64,000 nt of DNA from Acidobacteriota bacterium (GCA_003224085.1 QHYK01000040.1:1-64000); one strand, 5' to 3'; positions 47,047-56,488 are shown, counted from the stretch's first letter. Notes: a model not told the origin generated them from the letters alone. Program-made: numbers and translations.

Positions 47047-50000
47047 TTACTCGATGTCGCCGGAAGCCGGTGATGCCGGCCCAAGCTGCAGTTCCGCTAG
47101 ACCGGCAGCCTTGAGCTGCCGATTCAAAGCGGGCACATCCGTGGACCGGAACTCCTGCCAGACCTTCAGAACCGCAGAGAAATCTTTCTCGGCAGCGTCA
47201 ATAGCTGCAAGCTGCGCGGGCGTAGGGGCCGCGTCAGCTCGATCGATTTCGCCATAGAGCGCTCCAATCGCGCTCGCGGCTCGGCCAAGGGTCGGCGAAG
47301 GCGAAGCTGCACCTCCAAATGCTCCGGGACCGCCGCTTGCTCCCAGAATGGTCGACAGCTTCTGGTCAAGCGCGGATAGCGCATCCGCAAGTGGCCCGGA
47401 GATCTTTTCGGCGGATGAAAGTGCGGAATTACTGGAGGCGCTGGACGAGCCGGTAGTCTTTCCAGTGAGTTTTTGGAGTTGCCCGCGAAGAGCACGTGCC
47501 TGCGTAAGCGCTTCGGTATTTTGCGTCATCATTGCTGCCAACTGCTGCTGTTTCTGGAGTTCCAGCGCCAATCCTTCCTCGGACGTCTTTACGCGGGGGT
47601 CCATCTTCACCGTGAGAGGTTCGCTAAGCGTCTGGCCTCTCACCGTAAGGCGAACGGTGTACTGCCCGGGAACCGCCATGGGGCCTTGCGGCGAGAGCGG
47701 TGTGTCGCCCGGAACCGCAGAGATAGGGTATTCCGAGCGAATAGCTCGTGGCGGAGGATAGCGCAGGTCCCAAACCCACCGATGCATGCCGGCATCGGTG
47801 GAAAGGACCTTCGGCATGCGAATCCAGTAGCGCGGGATCAGCTCTTTGGCCAGCTCTTCGGGGGAAGGTTCCGGCTTGTCGGTATCGGAGAACTTGCGGA
47901 CGAGTTTTCCTTGCCCGTCGAGAATCTCGAGCGTGACGGGAGCCGTCGTAGGCTGCGCCAGATAATATTCGATGATCGCCCCGTCCGGAGGATTCTGTGC
48001 CGCAGGCTCGTCAGGCGGGATGGGCGTGTCCGTATTTGTGTCCCGCCTTACCCGATAAGCGCTGGCCGGCTTGAACAAATACTCTTCAGCCTTGGCTACC
48101 GACCCGGTGATCTGGCGCAGCGGCGATATGTTGTCCAGCACCCAGAACGAGCGCCCGTGCGTGGCCACGATCAAATCGTCCTCGTGAATCCACAAATCGC
48201 GCATGGAAGTGTGCGGGAGGTTGAGTTGCAGCGATTGCCAGTGGTCGCCGTCGTCAAAAGAGACCCAAACGCTCGTTTCAGTTCCGGCGAAAAGCAAGCC
48301 TTTGCGCACGGGATCTTCACGCACGGCGTTGACGGGCGCGCTGTTCGGCAAGCCGCTGGTGATGAGGCGCCACGTCTTGCCGCCGTCATGCGTGCGGTAA
48401 ATGTAAGGATGAAGGTCGTCGATGCGAAAACGGCTGACCGACGCGTAGGCTGTTCCCTCATCATAGTGCGAAGCGACCAGCTGCGTGACTTTGCTCCAAG
48501 GCGTCAATTCGGGCGGCGTGACATTTTTCCAGTTTGCGCCGCCGTCACGCGTCACCCAAAGGAAGCCGTCGTCGGTGCCCGCCCAAATCGTGTTTACGTT
48601 CTTGAAGGACGGCGCGAGCGAATAAATGACCCCACGAATTTTATCGGCGTTGGGATCTTTCGCGGCTTGGTCCTCCAGACTGGCAGGGATGCCGTTATGC
48701 TCGCGCGCAAGATCGGGACTGATGGTCTGCCAGGTCTGCCCGCCGTCCGTGGTCTTGTACAGGAAATTCGTGGTGGTATACAGGACGTGAGGATCGACGG
48801 GCGAAAAAAGAATCGGCTGCGTGCGGTCGGCGCGCACTTTGGGATCGGCCGCCGGAGCCGGCGTGACGTTTTGAAATTGTCCCGTGGAAAGCGAAAACTT
48901 GGAGACTTCGCGCCGGCCTGCTCCATAAACAACGTCTGGATTTAGCGGATCGGGCGCCGCGTAACCGTATTCGATAATGCCCGCGGGATGCCAGTCGCGA
49001 AACGTGATTTCGCCATCATTTCCGCGGCTCGACACGCAAGCCGACCCGCTGTCTTGCTGGCCTCCGCAAACCAGATACGGGAAGCCGCTCGATGTCGCCC
49101 CATGAAACATCTGGCCCGTGGGCTGGTTGTACCAGGAGCTCCACGTTTGGCCGGAGTTCACACTGACCAGCGCGCCCTGATCGCTGACGAGCAGAATGAT
49201 GCTCGGAAAGTTCGGATTGATCCAAAGATTTTGATAATCATCCCCGCCCGGCGCGCCGCGAAAGCTGGTCCAGGTTTTGCCGCCGTCTGTCGAGCGCATC
49301 GTAACCGTGCTGGCGCTATAAACGATGTCCGGATTTTTCGGATCGACGCGCGGCACCGGCAAGTCGCCGCCGCCGATGCGCCCCGCGGGCCTCGGGTCTG
49401 TCGTGATTCGAACCCAGTTTTCTCCCGCATCATCCGAACGGTATATCCCAACACTCGGCTCATTTGTGGCCACGGAAGCGTACAGCCGGCTCGGCTGGCT
49501 CGCGGCCATGGCTGCATCCACTTGAACGATGCCTTTTGGCAGGCCTGTGGTTAGCGCGTGCCAGGTTTTGCCGCCGTCCGTGGATTTGAACAGGCCGCCG
49601 CCCGTGCCGCTGTATTGATTGCCGTCTTCCCATGGGCCAAGCCGCACTTCCCACAACGAAGCGTAGACGACGTCGGGATTCGAAGGATCGATCTCCACGT
49701 CGGATCCGCCGACGTTCGCGTCTTTCCCCAAAACGTTCTGCCAGTTCTGCCCGCCATCGGTCGAGAGAAAGATTCCCCGCTCTTGGTTGGCACCGTAAGG
49801 ATGGCCGAGCGCCGCAGCGAATACCCGATTGGGGTTGCGAGGATCGACCGCCAGTGCCGGAATGCCTTGCGAGTCGTGCAGGCCCAGGTGCGTCCAAGTC
49901 TTCCCTGCGTCGGTGGATTTGTAAATGCCGTCGCCAACTGAAAGATCGGGTCGCGCCAGGCCCTCGCCGCTGCCTACGTAAATGATGTTCGGATCGGAAA

Positions 50001-50298
50001 GAGCGACGGCGATTGCGCCGACCGATTGCGTGGGTTGGCCGTCAAAAATGGGATTCCAGCTTCGGCCGAAATCATCCGACTTCCACACGCCACCGTTGAC
50101 GGCGCCCATGTAAAAAACGTTGGGCTGGCTGGGTACGCCGCAAGCCGCGCGCGTCCGCCCTCCGCGCGTGGGACCGATCATGCGCCACCGCATTTCCTGA
50201 TAGGTGGATTCAGGGAATTGCTGCGCAGATGCATAATTCGTAAGAAGAGTGGAAAGCGCGGCGAACGCCAGCGCCAAACCGCAAAGCGAGCGAATCAA
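47047..50298 (-). CDS. Exported Asp-box/VPS10-like beta-propeller protein
   Basis: The product is 1083 residues. A signal peptide (MIRSLCGLALAFAALSTLLTNYASAQQ) leads into many sialidase-type Asp-boxes (SxDxGxxW), e.g. KSDDFGRSW, KSTDAGKTW, STDGGQNW, KSTDGGKTW, RSDDAGENW, RSTDGGKTW, KTTDGGQTW, RDGGANW, THDGGKTW: about ten in all, as in the sortilin/VPS10 propeller. A C-terminal domain follows (YTVRLTVRGQTLSEPLTVKM and a helical end). Such proteins are common in Acidobacteriota; function is unproven. The start is TTG 50298, preceded by AGGAGG at 6 bases, a strong site; no ATG is near. Confidence 0.82.
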   Translation of the reverse strand: MIRSLCGLALAFAALSTLLTNYASAQQFPESTYQEMRWRMIGPTRGGRTRAACGVPSQPNVFYMGAVNGGVWKSDDFGRSWNPIFDGQPTQSVGAIAVALSDPNIIYVGSGEGLARPDLSVGDGIYKSTDAGKTWTHLGLHDSQGIPALAVDPRNPNRVFAAALGHPYGANQERGIFLSTDGGQNWQNVLGKDANVGGSDVEIDPSNPDVVYASLWEVRLGPWEDGNQYSGTGGGLFKSTDGGKTWHALTTGLPKGIVQVDAAMAASQPSRLYASVATNEPSVGIYRSDDAGENWVRITTDPRPAGRIGGGDLPVPRVDPKNPDIVYSASTVTMRSTDGGKTWTSFRGAPGGDDYQNLWINPNFPSIILLVSDQGALVSVNSGQTWSSWYNQPTGQMFHGATSSGFPYLVCGGQQDSGSACVSSRGNDGEITFRDWHPAGIIEYGYAAPDPLNPDVVYGAGRREVSKFSLSTGQFQNVTPAPAADPKVRADRTQPILFSPVDPHVLYTTTNFLYKTTDGGQTWQTISPDLAREHNGIPASLEDQAAKDPNADKIRGVIYSLAPSFKNVNTIWAGTDDGFLWVTRDGGANWKNVTPPELTPWSKVTQLVASHYDEGTAYASVSRFRIDDLHPYIYRTHDGGKTWRLITSGLPNSAPVNAVREDPVRKGLLFAGTETSVWVSFDDGDHWQSLQLNLPHTSMRDLWIHEDDLIVATHGRSFWVLDNISPLRQITGSVAKAEEYLFKPASAYRVRRDTNTDTPIPPDEPAAQNPPDGAIIEYYLAQPTTAPVTLEILDGQGKLVRKFSDTDKPEPSPEELAKELIPRYWIRMPKVLSTDAGMHRWVWDLRYPPPRAIRSEYPISAVPGDTPLSPQGPMAVPGQYTVRLTVRGQTLSEPLTVKMDPRVKTSEEGLALELQKQQQLAAMMTQNTEALTQARALRGQLQKLTGKTTGSSSASSNSALSSAEKISGPLADALSALDQKLSTILGASGGPGAFGGAASPSPTLGRAASAIGALYGEIDRADAAPTPAQLAAIDAAEKDFSAVLKVWQEFRSTDVPALNRQLKAAGLAELQLGPASPASGDIE

Positions 50299-50590
50299 AG
50301 CGACCTCCTAAAGAGAATTTCAAAGGGCACAGCATAAAACAAATGCGTGCGGTGAGGGAGGGAAACTGCGAGGAAGGCGGTTGCCCTTTTGGTACTCCAT
50401 GGCTTAGTCGCGCCAAAAGGATTGCTTGCTCCGCGCGGATTCCAGTGTTAGTCTGCGGGCCTGGCGCTGGGAGTGGGGGTAGTTTTTTCTTGGCGCCGGG
50501 AGCGGGGGAACCTCGCGTTTCCTCGCGGGGCAGTTCTTACCAGCAGGGATTGCACCTCACATCTGAACCACTGATTGCAGAGGAGGAAGA

Positions 50591-50776
50591 ATGTTGAAGA
50601 AGCTGCTAGGTGCTCTGACGCTCGCAGCGTTCCTGTGTGTTACCGGCGCGGCCTACGCGCAGGACGCGGCGAAGAACGACACCAAGAAAGAAGAAACAAC
50701 AAAGGAAAAGAAGAAAGAAGCTAAGATGAAGAAGAAGAAGAAGGAAGAGAAGAAGGACGACAAAAAGCCCAGCTAA
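50591..50776 (+). CDS. Small exported Lys/Glu-rich protein
   Basis: The product is 61 residues. MLKKLLGALTLAAFLCVTGA is a standard signal peptide with cleavage near AYA-Q. The mature part of about 38 residues is almost only Lys, Glu, Asp and Ala (the tail reads KEEKKDDKKPS), so it is intrinsically disordered and strongly basic. GAGGAGGAAG lies just before ATG 50591, so it is a real gene despite its size. Function unknown; candidates include an acid-stress or DNA/anion-binding periplasmic peptide. A hairpin terminator follows. Confidence 0.7.
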   Translation: MLKKLLGALTLAAFLCVTGAAYAQDAAKNDTKKEETTKEKKKEAKMKKKKKEEKKDDKKPS

Positions 50777-50801
50777 AAGGTTCTTTTTTCGTGGCAGTTC
50801 C

Positions 50802-50845
50802 GGGCAGCTGCCGCGCCTTGAGCGCATCGGCTGCCCTTCTTGTTT
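50802..50845 (+). terminator. Likely intrinsic terminator of the Lys-rich protein gene
   Basis: GGGCAGC (50802-50808) pairs with GCTGCCC (50830-50836) and is followed by TTCTTGTTT. The loop of 21 bases is long and may form a small inner stem. Confidence 0.5.
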
Positions 50846-50966
50846 CCGCCAAAGATTTGCGGCGTTAAAGAACAACCGCTCAAAGGCTTCCGGCTGGAGC
50901 TTTCCCGGCTGAAAGCGGCAAACCACAAGGCCGTGCGGTCTCATCTCTGATCTTGGTTTTCCAAGG

Positions 50967-51136
50967 TTACCGGTGAAAATCAAAGACGAGCATCGCCGTC
51001 GTCTCGCTGTTCGCGGGCGCATACTTCCAGTTCTTCAGTGCTTCCGGCGCCGCGTTCACAGAGCACTTGGGTGGCCGCCCATTACTTTTACGTCCTTGAT
51101 TTGTCCATCCGCCGCAATCAACACTTGATTGAATGC
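50967..51136 (-). pseudogene. Relic of a TonB C-terminal domain
   Basis: On the minus strand one frame reads AFNQVLIAADGQIKDVKVMGGH and ends at a TGA near 51068. The neighbouring frame then reads VNAAPEALKNWKYAPANSET and TAMLVFDFHR to 50967. Together these match a TonB-C domain (VLIAxDGxVKDVKVxGGHP ... ALKxWKYxPA). The two halves are out of frame by one base, and no signal anchor is joined to them in the right frame. Gap 50846-51275 holds no other gene. Confidence 0.6.
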
Positions 51137-51275
51137 CTTCAGAGAGAAACACCCACCCGACAAGAATCGGAATCAATAAAATAGCTTTGGAGGTGCGGCC
51201 TGTTACCGCAGTGTCCGTGCTTTCCGGCATCGTAAGTCTCCTCGAAATGCAGCGCGCACCGCTTTGCCGGCCGAT

Positions 51276-52820
51276 TTAGATGTAGCCGAACAGCGTCATG
51301 AAGCCAAAATCCATGTGCAGTTGCTGATGGCAGTGAAACAGCGTCAGTCCCGGATTGTCCGCCGTAAAATCCACTTCCGCTTCCTGATAGCCGCCGACCA
51401 TCACCACGTCTTTCATCACGCCGCTCGTCGGCTTGCCCGCGAGTTTCGTCAATTCAAAACTGTGCCGGTGCAAATGAATCGGATGCACGTCGTCGCTGGC
51501 GTTGCGCATGCGCAGACGGTACCGCTTGCCCTGGCGCAAAGGATAGGCAACGGCCATCTTCTCGTGCGAAAAGACCTGCTCGTTGACGGCCCATTGGTTG
51601 AAGCCGTTTTCCGCCGCGTTCCGCTTTGCAAACGTCATCTCGATGGTTTCGTCCGGCTCGCGTGCCGCGCCGTTCGGTGCTCCAAACCGTGCATAGCTCC
51701 AGGGAAACGGTTTTGGCGCCGTCCACGCCGGCTTGCCTTTCTGGCCCGCGTACTCCACCACCATGCCCATGCCGTGTCGCCGGTCGTCATCGGCCAAGTC
51801 GCCCAGGATCCACACGCCGGGCTGCTTCATTTCCACGACCGCGGAAATGCGCTCGCCCGGCCCCAGCCACAGCGCCGGCACTTCCGCTGGTCGTGGCACG
51901 GGATTGCCGTCCAGCGCCACCACGCGGAACGCATGTCCCGGCAGCGCCAGGCTGCGAAGCTCCGTCGCGCTTCCGTTCACCACATGAAACAGCACGTGCT
52001 CGCCCGTCTTCACTCTTACCGGCTCGCCGTGCCCGAGCATCCGCCCGTTGATCGTGAAGTATTGATAACCCACCTCGTAGCCATGCGGCATACCTTTGGC
52101 CACCGACGCCTTCATGGCTGACTCGCCCGCCTCTTCCAGCTCTTTCACTTTCGTCGGCGGCGACAAAAAATCCTGCGGCATGTCGCCGCCCTTGCTGAAG
52201 GAGCCTTCAAACTCCTTCAGCACCAGGAAAACTTCGCGGTCGTGCCGCCCCGGCTCGTCCTTGGCCTCGATATACACCGCCCCGACTTGCCCGCTGTACT
52301 GTCCGGCGTGCAGGTCCGCTCCGGCGCGGCGGTGCGTGTGATAGAAACGTAAGCCCGCAGGCCGCGGGGTGAAGGTGATGCGCCGCATCCCATGAGCCTG
52401 AATGTACGGCGTGCCTTCTTCCGCCGCGCCGTCCACCTCGGTCGAAACCATCTGCCCGTGCCAGTGCAGTTGCTCCGGCGCGTCCGTGTCGTTGTGTATC
52501 TCGACCGCCGCCTCGCGCCCCTCTTTGAACCGCAGAAGCGGGCCCGGAAACTTGCCGTTATAGGTGATCGTCGAGACCATGTGCTTCGGCGCAATCTCAA
52601 TGGCGCTCGCGCCAATGCGCAGCGTGTAGTCGGCGGCCGCTTGCGCTTGCGTTTGCGGCTCTGCCGTGGGGACGTCGGCTGGCGAGCACACCGCAATGGA
52701 ATCTTCCCTCTGAATTTGCGCCAGCGCCGCTATGACGTCTGTTCCAAACAATCCCGCCGCAGTCCCCGTAGCCACCGTTGACCGCAAAAACTCCCGCCGC
52801 GTCAAGTCGTGTCTTCGCAT
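51276..52820 (-). CDS. Tat-exported multicopper oxidase
   Basis: The product is 514 residues. The Tat signal is DLTRREFLRSTVATGTAAGL. Cu ligands lie in HWHG (near 128), HTH (about 170), HPIHLHRHSF (type 1/3) and HCHQQLHMDFGFM (the Cys for type 1). In the last motif the axial position after the final His (+5) is Phe, as in high-potential laccases, rather than Met. It would oxidise phenols, Cu(I), Fe(II) or Mn(II) with O2 in the periplasm. ATG 52820. Single gene between convergent or divergent neighbours. Confidence 0.88.
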   Translation of the reverse strand: MRRHDLTRREFLRSTVATGTAAGLFGTDVIAALAQIQREDSIAVCSPADVPTAEPQTQAQAAADYTLRIGASAIEIAPKHMVSTITYNGKFPGPLLRFKEGREAAVEIHNDTDAPEQLHWHGQMVSTEVDGAAEEGTPYIQAHGMRRITFTPRPAGLRFYHTHRRAGADLHAGQYSGQVGAVYIEAKDEPGRHDREVFLVLKEFEGSFSKGGDMPQDFLSPPTKVKELEEAGESAMKASVAKGMPHGYEVGYQYFTINGRMLGHGEPVRVKTGEHVLFHVVNGSATELRSLALPGHAFRVVALDGNPVPRPAEVPALWLGPGERISAVVEMKQPGVWILGDLADDDRRHGMGMVVEYAGQKGKPAWTAPKPFPWSYARFGAPNGAAREPDETIEMTFAKRNAAENGFNQWAVNEQVFSHEKMAVAYPLRQGKRYRLRMRNASDDVHPIHLHRHSFELTKLAGKPTSGVMKDVVMVGGYQEAEVDFTADNPGLTLFHCHQQLHMDFGFMTLFGYI

Positions 52821-53109
52821 GACCGCTCATCCTATTCCCTTGGCCGCGCTTCGCAACGCTCGTCGCGCCACCGCCTTCGGCACCAGCATGTCCAGCGTCC
52901 ACTGCATCAGATGGCCTTCTTTTTCCATTCCCACTCCCATAAACGCCTTAGGGCACTCACCATACCCTAAACCATTTCAGGGGTCCCTATTGTTTCATCC
53001 TAAAAAAGGAAAATTTCCGTGCGGGGGCTTTGCCACGCAAGCAGTTCGATTGACTCGGAAGGTGCACGGGCCTAACATGCGCCAAAGATTCTGGCCCAGG
53101 AGGTGCCTT

Positions 53110-53943
53110 ATGACGCTCAGAGGAAAAACGGCATTAATCACGGGAGGCTCACGGGGGATCGGCCGCGGCATCGCCTTGAAGCTCGCCGAGAGCGGGGCGA
53201 GAGTCGCAGTTCACTACTTTCAGAAAGAGGATCAGGCCAAGGCCACACTCGAGAAACTTCGCGCCTTGGGCGCAGATGGCTTTGTCGTGCAAGCGGACGT
53301 CTGCAAGCCGGACGAAATTCGCCGCATGTTCGCACGGGTCAAATCGGAGTTCGGCTCATTGGACATTTTCGTGAACAACGCCCGGCCGGAAGTTCCGACA
53401 TTCTACCAAGGGCCCATGTCAATTTCGTTGGATATGTTCGATTTCGCGATGGACTCGCAAGCCAAGGCGTTTTTGGTGGGCGTGCGCGAAGCCGTCCCGC
53501 TGATGCGCGACGGCGGAAGGATCATTGCCATGACGTACGCGCCCGGCGGCCGCTTCGGAAGCTGGCAGCCGTGGGTGGCCATGGGGGCGGCCAAAGCGGC
53601 GCTAGAAGTTTTGTGCCGCTACTTCGCCGTCGCGCTGGCCCCGCGACAAATCACGGTGAATGCCGTCAGCCCCGGCTGGACCGACGACAGCGTGCTTAAC
53701 ACGCTGCCTCAGCCCGTGCAGGACACCATCAAGAACTGGCAGCAGGCTGGATGGACGCCCATGCGCCGGCTCGGTTTGCCCTCCGACCTCGGAAATGCCG
53801 TCGCACTGCTCTGTTCGGCAGAAGCAAACTGGATTACCGGGCAGGTCCTCGCTGTGGATGGAGGCGCATCACTCATGGATGCGCACTTGCCGCTCGAAAT
53901 TCAGCAAATCCCAGCCGCACAAGCCCACGCAACTTCGTTCTGA
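53110..53943 (+). CDS. SDR oxidoreductase, FabL-like, without catalytic Tyr
   Basis: The product is 277 residues. The NAD(P) motif ITGGSRGIGRGIAL is followed by LDIFVNNARPEVPTF. The catalytic region reads GSWQPWVAMGAAKAALEVLC; the Lys is kept, but the FabL-type Tyr six residues before it (Y-x6-K) is Trp, and YxxxK is MGAAK. The end is WITGQVLAVDGGASLMD. FabL-type enoyl-ACP reductases are the closest pattern. AGGAGGTG lies just before ATG 53110. Its stop is 8 bases from the ruvB stop (convergent). Confidence 0.72.
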   Translation: MTLRGKTALITGGSRGIGRGIALKLAESGARVAVHYFQKEDQAKATLEKLRALGADGFVVQADVCKPDEIRRMFARVKSEFGSLDIFVNNARPEVPTFYQGPMSISLDMFDFAMDSQAKAFLVGVREAVPLMRDGGRIIAMTYAPGGRFGSWQPWVAMGAAKAALEVLCRYFAVALAPRQITVNAVSPGWTDDSVLNTLPQPVQDTIKNWQQAGWTPMRRLGLPSDLGNAVALLCSAEANWITGQVLAVDGGASLMDAHLPLEIQQIPAAQAHATSF

Positions 53944-53951
53944 GCGTAGAG

Positions 53952-54980
53952 TTAGAACAGGCGCGGCTCGCGCCGGGGCGCTTCGCGGCCAAAATATTCG
54001 TACGCGCGTGGAGTGGCCACGCGCCCGCGCGGCGTGCGGTCGATCATGCCGATCTGCATGAGATAGGGCTCGTACATTTCTTCGATGGCGTCTTCCTCTT
54101 CGGCGAGCGCCGCGGAAAGCGTGCCGAGGCCAACCGGGCCGCCGCCGTACTTGTCGAGCAGCGCCAGCATCAAGTTGCGGTCCACTTCGTCGAGGCCATT
54201 TTCATCCACGCCGAGCATTTGCAGCGCTTCCTGGGCCACGGCGCGCGTGATGCGGCCTGCGGCGCGCACTTCCGCGAAGTCGCGCGAACGGCGCAGCAGC
54301 CGGTTGGCGATACGCGGCGTGCCCCGGCAGCGGCGCGCGATTTCTTCTCCGCCGCCTTCGTCCATCTCGATGCTCAGGATTTTCGCGGAGCGGTGAATGA
54401 TGATGAGCAGATCTTGCGGCTCGTAAAAATCGAGCCGATGCACGATGCCAAAGCGCGAGCGCAGCGGGGCGGTGATCAATCCCGCGCGCGTGGTAGCGCC
54501 TACGAGCGTGAAGTGGCTCAGTGGAAACGGGTGAATACGCGCTCCCGGTCCCTGGCCAATAATCAGGTCCACGCGAAAGTCTTCCATCGCGGGATAGAGC
54601 ACTTCCTCGACCGCAGGCTGCAAGCGATGGATTTCGTCGAGAAAGAAAACTTCTTTCTTCTCCAGCGCGGTCAGAATTGCGGTAAGGTCGCCTTTGCGCT
54701 CGAGCAGCGGTCCCGCGCTGGTCTTGATGGGAACGTTTAGTTCGTTGGCGATGATTTGCGCCAGGGTGGTCTTGCCGAGGCCGGGCGGGCCGTAGAGCAG
54801 CACGTGGTCGAGCGCCTCGTCGCGGCTGCGCGCAGCGTCAATCGCAATCTGGATGTTTTCTTTGACGCGCTTCTGTCCGATGTATTCTTCAAGCCGCCGT
54901 GGACGCACGCTGACCTCGATGCGCGCATCTTCCTCATACGCCGCGCCAGAAACAATTCGCTGCGGTTGCCGTTCCATCAT
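53952..54980 (-). CDS. ruvB: Holliday-junction branch-migration helicase RuvB
   Basis: The product is 342 residues from ATG 54980. It has [19 protein letters not shown], Walker [10 protein letters not shown], Walker [10 protein letters not shown], sensor-1 VGATTRAG and the RuvB C-terminal winged helix ([38 protein letters not shown]). RuvB rings pump DNA through RuvA at Holliday junctions. The open frame reaches a GTG at 55028, without a ribosome-binding site. ruvA lies upstream on the same strand, 142 bases away, with repeats between. Confidence 0.94.
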   Translation of the reverse strand: MMERQPQRIVSGAAYEEDARIEVSVRPRRLEEYIGQKRVKENIQIAIDAARSRDEALDHVLLYGPPGLGKTTLAQIIANELNVPIKTSAGPLLERKGDLTAILTALEKKEVFFLDEIHRLQPAVEEVLYPAMEDFRVDLIIGQGPGARIHPFPLSHFTLVGATTRAGLITAPLRSRFGIVHRLDFYEPQDLLIIIHRSAKILSIEMDEGGGEEIARRCRGTPRIANRLLRRSRDFAEVRAAGRITRAVAQEALQMLGVDENGLDEVDRNLMLALLDKYGGGPVGLGTLSAALAEEEDAIEEMYEPYLMQIGMIDRTPRGRVATPRAYEYFGREAPRREPRLF

Positions 54981-55017
54981 CCGTTTTGTGCTCGCATCCG
55001 CCACTCTGTTTCTCAGC

Positions 55018-55092
55018 GCAGAATCCACAGAAAACGCAGAGCAAAAAAACTCTTTCTTGCTGTTTCCGTGCCCTCGGTGCTCTCTGTGTTAA
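55018..55092. repeat. Simple CTCTGTG-type repeat in the ruvA-ruvB gap
   Basis: GCAGAATCCACAGAAAACGC and, further on, CGGTGCTCTCTGTG. A related string, TCTCTGTGGTCTCTGCGTCT followed by CTGTGG, lies at 62939-62964. These resemble decayed copies of a dispersed repeat. Confidence 0.35.
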
Positions 55093-55122
55093 AGATACCC
55101 CCGCAGCCGTCCGCGACAGGCC

Positions 55123-55746
55123 CTAGGCCCCCGCACGGCTGGTCCGTCCCTTCGGCGCGCTCAGCGTCTGCAGCGCCGCCCGCAGCAACTTCTCAAAATT
55201 GCCTGCGCCCGCCTCGCGTTTCGCTTCCGCGGCCGCGTCTTCCGCCGCGCGCGTATCGTATCCCAGATTGACGAGGGCCGAGACCACGTCAGCTGCAATC
55301 CCCGCGGGCGAAGCCGCCGCAGGCTTTTCCGTTTCGATGGCCACCGCTTCGAGTTTGTCCTTCAACTCGACAACCATGCGCTCGGCGGTTTTTCTCCCGA
55401 CGCCGGGAATTCTCGTCAGCCGCACCAAATCGCCTCCGCGAATCGCGGGAACCAGTTCTTCCACGCTCATCCCGGAAAGAATTTTCAGCGCCAGCGCCGG
55501 TCCGACGCCGGAGGAGGAAATCAGCAGCTCGAAAAAATGCTTTTCACGCGCCGAGACGAATCCGAAGAGCGCCAGCGCATCTTCGCGAACGTGGGTATGA
55601 ATCAACAGAGTCACTTCGGTATGCAGCTCGCCCAGAGCAGCATAAGTCGAGAGCGGCACCTGCACGAGATACCCCACCCCGGCCACGTCCACGAGTACCT
55701 GGTTCGGTCGTTTTTCGGCGAGGCGTCCGCGAAGCTGGCCGATCAT
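55123..55746 (-). CDS. ruvA: Holliday-junction DNA-binding protein RuvA
   Basis: The product is 207 residues. It begins MIGQLRGRLAEKRPNQVLVDV, the OB fold, with helix-hairpin-helix motifs SSSGVGPALALKIL and IPGVGRKTAERMVVELKDK, and ends in the domain III helices (VVSALVNLGYDTRAAEDA). RuvA tetramers hold the four-way junction for RuvB. The tail is longer and Ala-rich. It is followed by ruvB; ruvC is not in the window. Confidence 0.94.
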   Translation of the reverse strand: MIGQLRGRLAEKRPNQVLVDVAGVGYLVQVPLSTYAALGELHTEVTLLIHTHVREDALALFGFVSAREKHFFELLISSSGVGPALALKILSGMSVEELVPAIRGGDLVRLTRIPGVGRKTAERMVVELKDKLEAVAIETEKPAAASPAGIAADVVSALVNLGYDTRAAEDAAAEAKREAGAGNFEKLLRAALQTLSAPKGRTSRAGA

Positions 55747-55809
55747 CGTTGTTCAACCCCGGGCGCCAGTATTGCCGCCTTTCTTTCGCCTGTCAACGCG
55801 TGCGAGGGG

Positions 55810-55956
55810 TCAGCAATACCATATTTGATTGGCAAAGCGCTCCCCCCGCAGCGTGCAAGTGTCGACTGGCTCGCCCTCGGGCAAAAATACCAAGGTCAGC
55901 TTCTTCTCGGCGGACTTTGCCACGCAGTTGGTCGCGAGTCTGCACCGAACAGACAC
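55810..55956 (-). CDS. Possible 48-residue protein, low confidence
   Basis: GTG at 55956 follows AGGAGGGGGATTGCT (spacing about 8) and runs to a TGA at 55810-55812. The text looks like protein in its second half (EKKLTLVFLPEGEPVDTCTL, ERFANQIWYC). No family recognised. It could be the remnant of a larger gene. Confidence 0.3.
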   Translation of the reverse strand: MSVRCRLATNCVAKSAEKKLTLVFLPEGEPVDTCTLRGERFANQIWYC

Positions 55957-56000
55957 AGCAATCCCCCTCCTGCGCGAGCGGCAGCCTCACCAGCCCGGGA

Positions 56001-56336
56001 TTAGTAAAGATTAGCTCGCCTTCTCAACTCAATCGGCGCAGCAGGATTCTGTTGCAATGTTGTTATGGTTGGCGTCTTCGGAACAGATGTCACTGCAAAA
56101 GCGCCGATAAAGGCGCCAAGCAGCGCGGGGATGAGGAAGATTTGTGACCAGCTTGGTCCCCAATGCCCAAGCACCGGGGAACCAAGCCAGCCGCCGATCC
56201 ATCCGGCAATCCACTTGTTCATGAACCCGTCGAAACCGGACATCATTCTGTAGCGTACGACGCAGTGCAGCACAATTGCCGCAATGAAGCCCAGAATCAA
56301 CAGGCTGACGAACGACGCAAAATTCATACCTATCAT
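56001..56336 (-). CDS. Small membrane protein related to GlsB/YeaQ/YmgE
   Basis: The product is 111 residues. Three hydrophobic helices: FVSLLILGFIAAIVLHCVV, WIAGWIGGWLGSPVLG and FLIPALLGAFIGAFAVT, with Gly-zippers as in transglycosylase-associated stress-response proteins. The C-terminal part is polar. ATG 56336 follows AAGGAGGACATCT. Function in envelope stress is inferred from the family. Confidence 0.65.
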   Translation of the reverse strand: MIGMNFASFVSLLILGFIAAIVLHCVVRYRMMSGFDGFMNKWIAGWIGGWLGSPVLGHWGPSWSQIFLIPALLGAFIGAFAVTSVPKTPTITTLQQNPAAPIELRRRANLY

Positions 56337-56488
56337 AGATGTCCTCCTTCCATTCCGTTGTTGTGTCCCGGTCTGGTAGAGGCCGTCAATGAGCCTACTT
56401 CGTTTAGATTAGATGCAAGATCTTGCTTGTGGGAAGTCGGGACACCCGGGTCTCGAAGCGCTCTCCGAACTGGCCAGGGGCCGGAATC

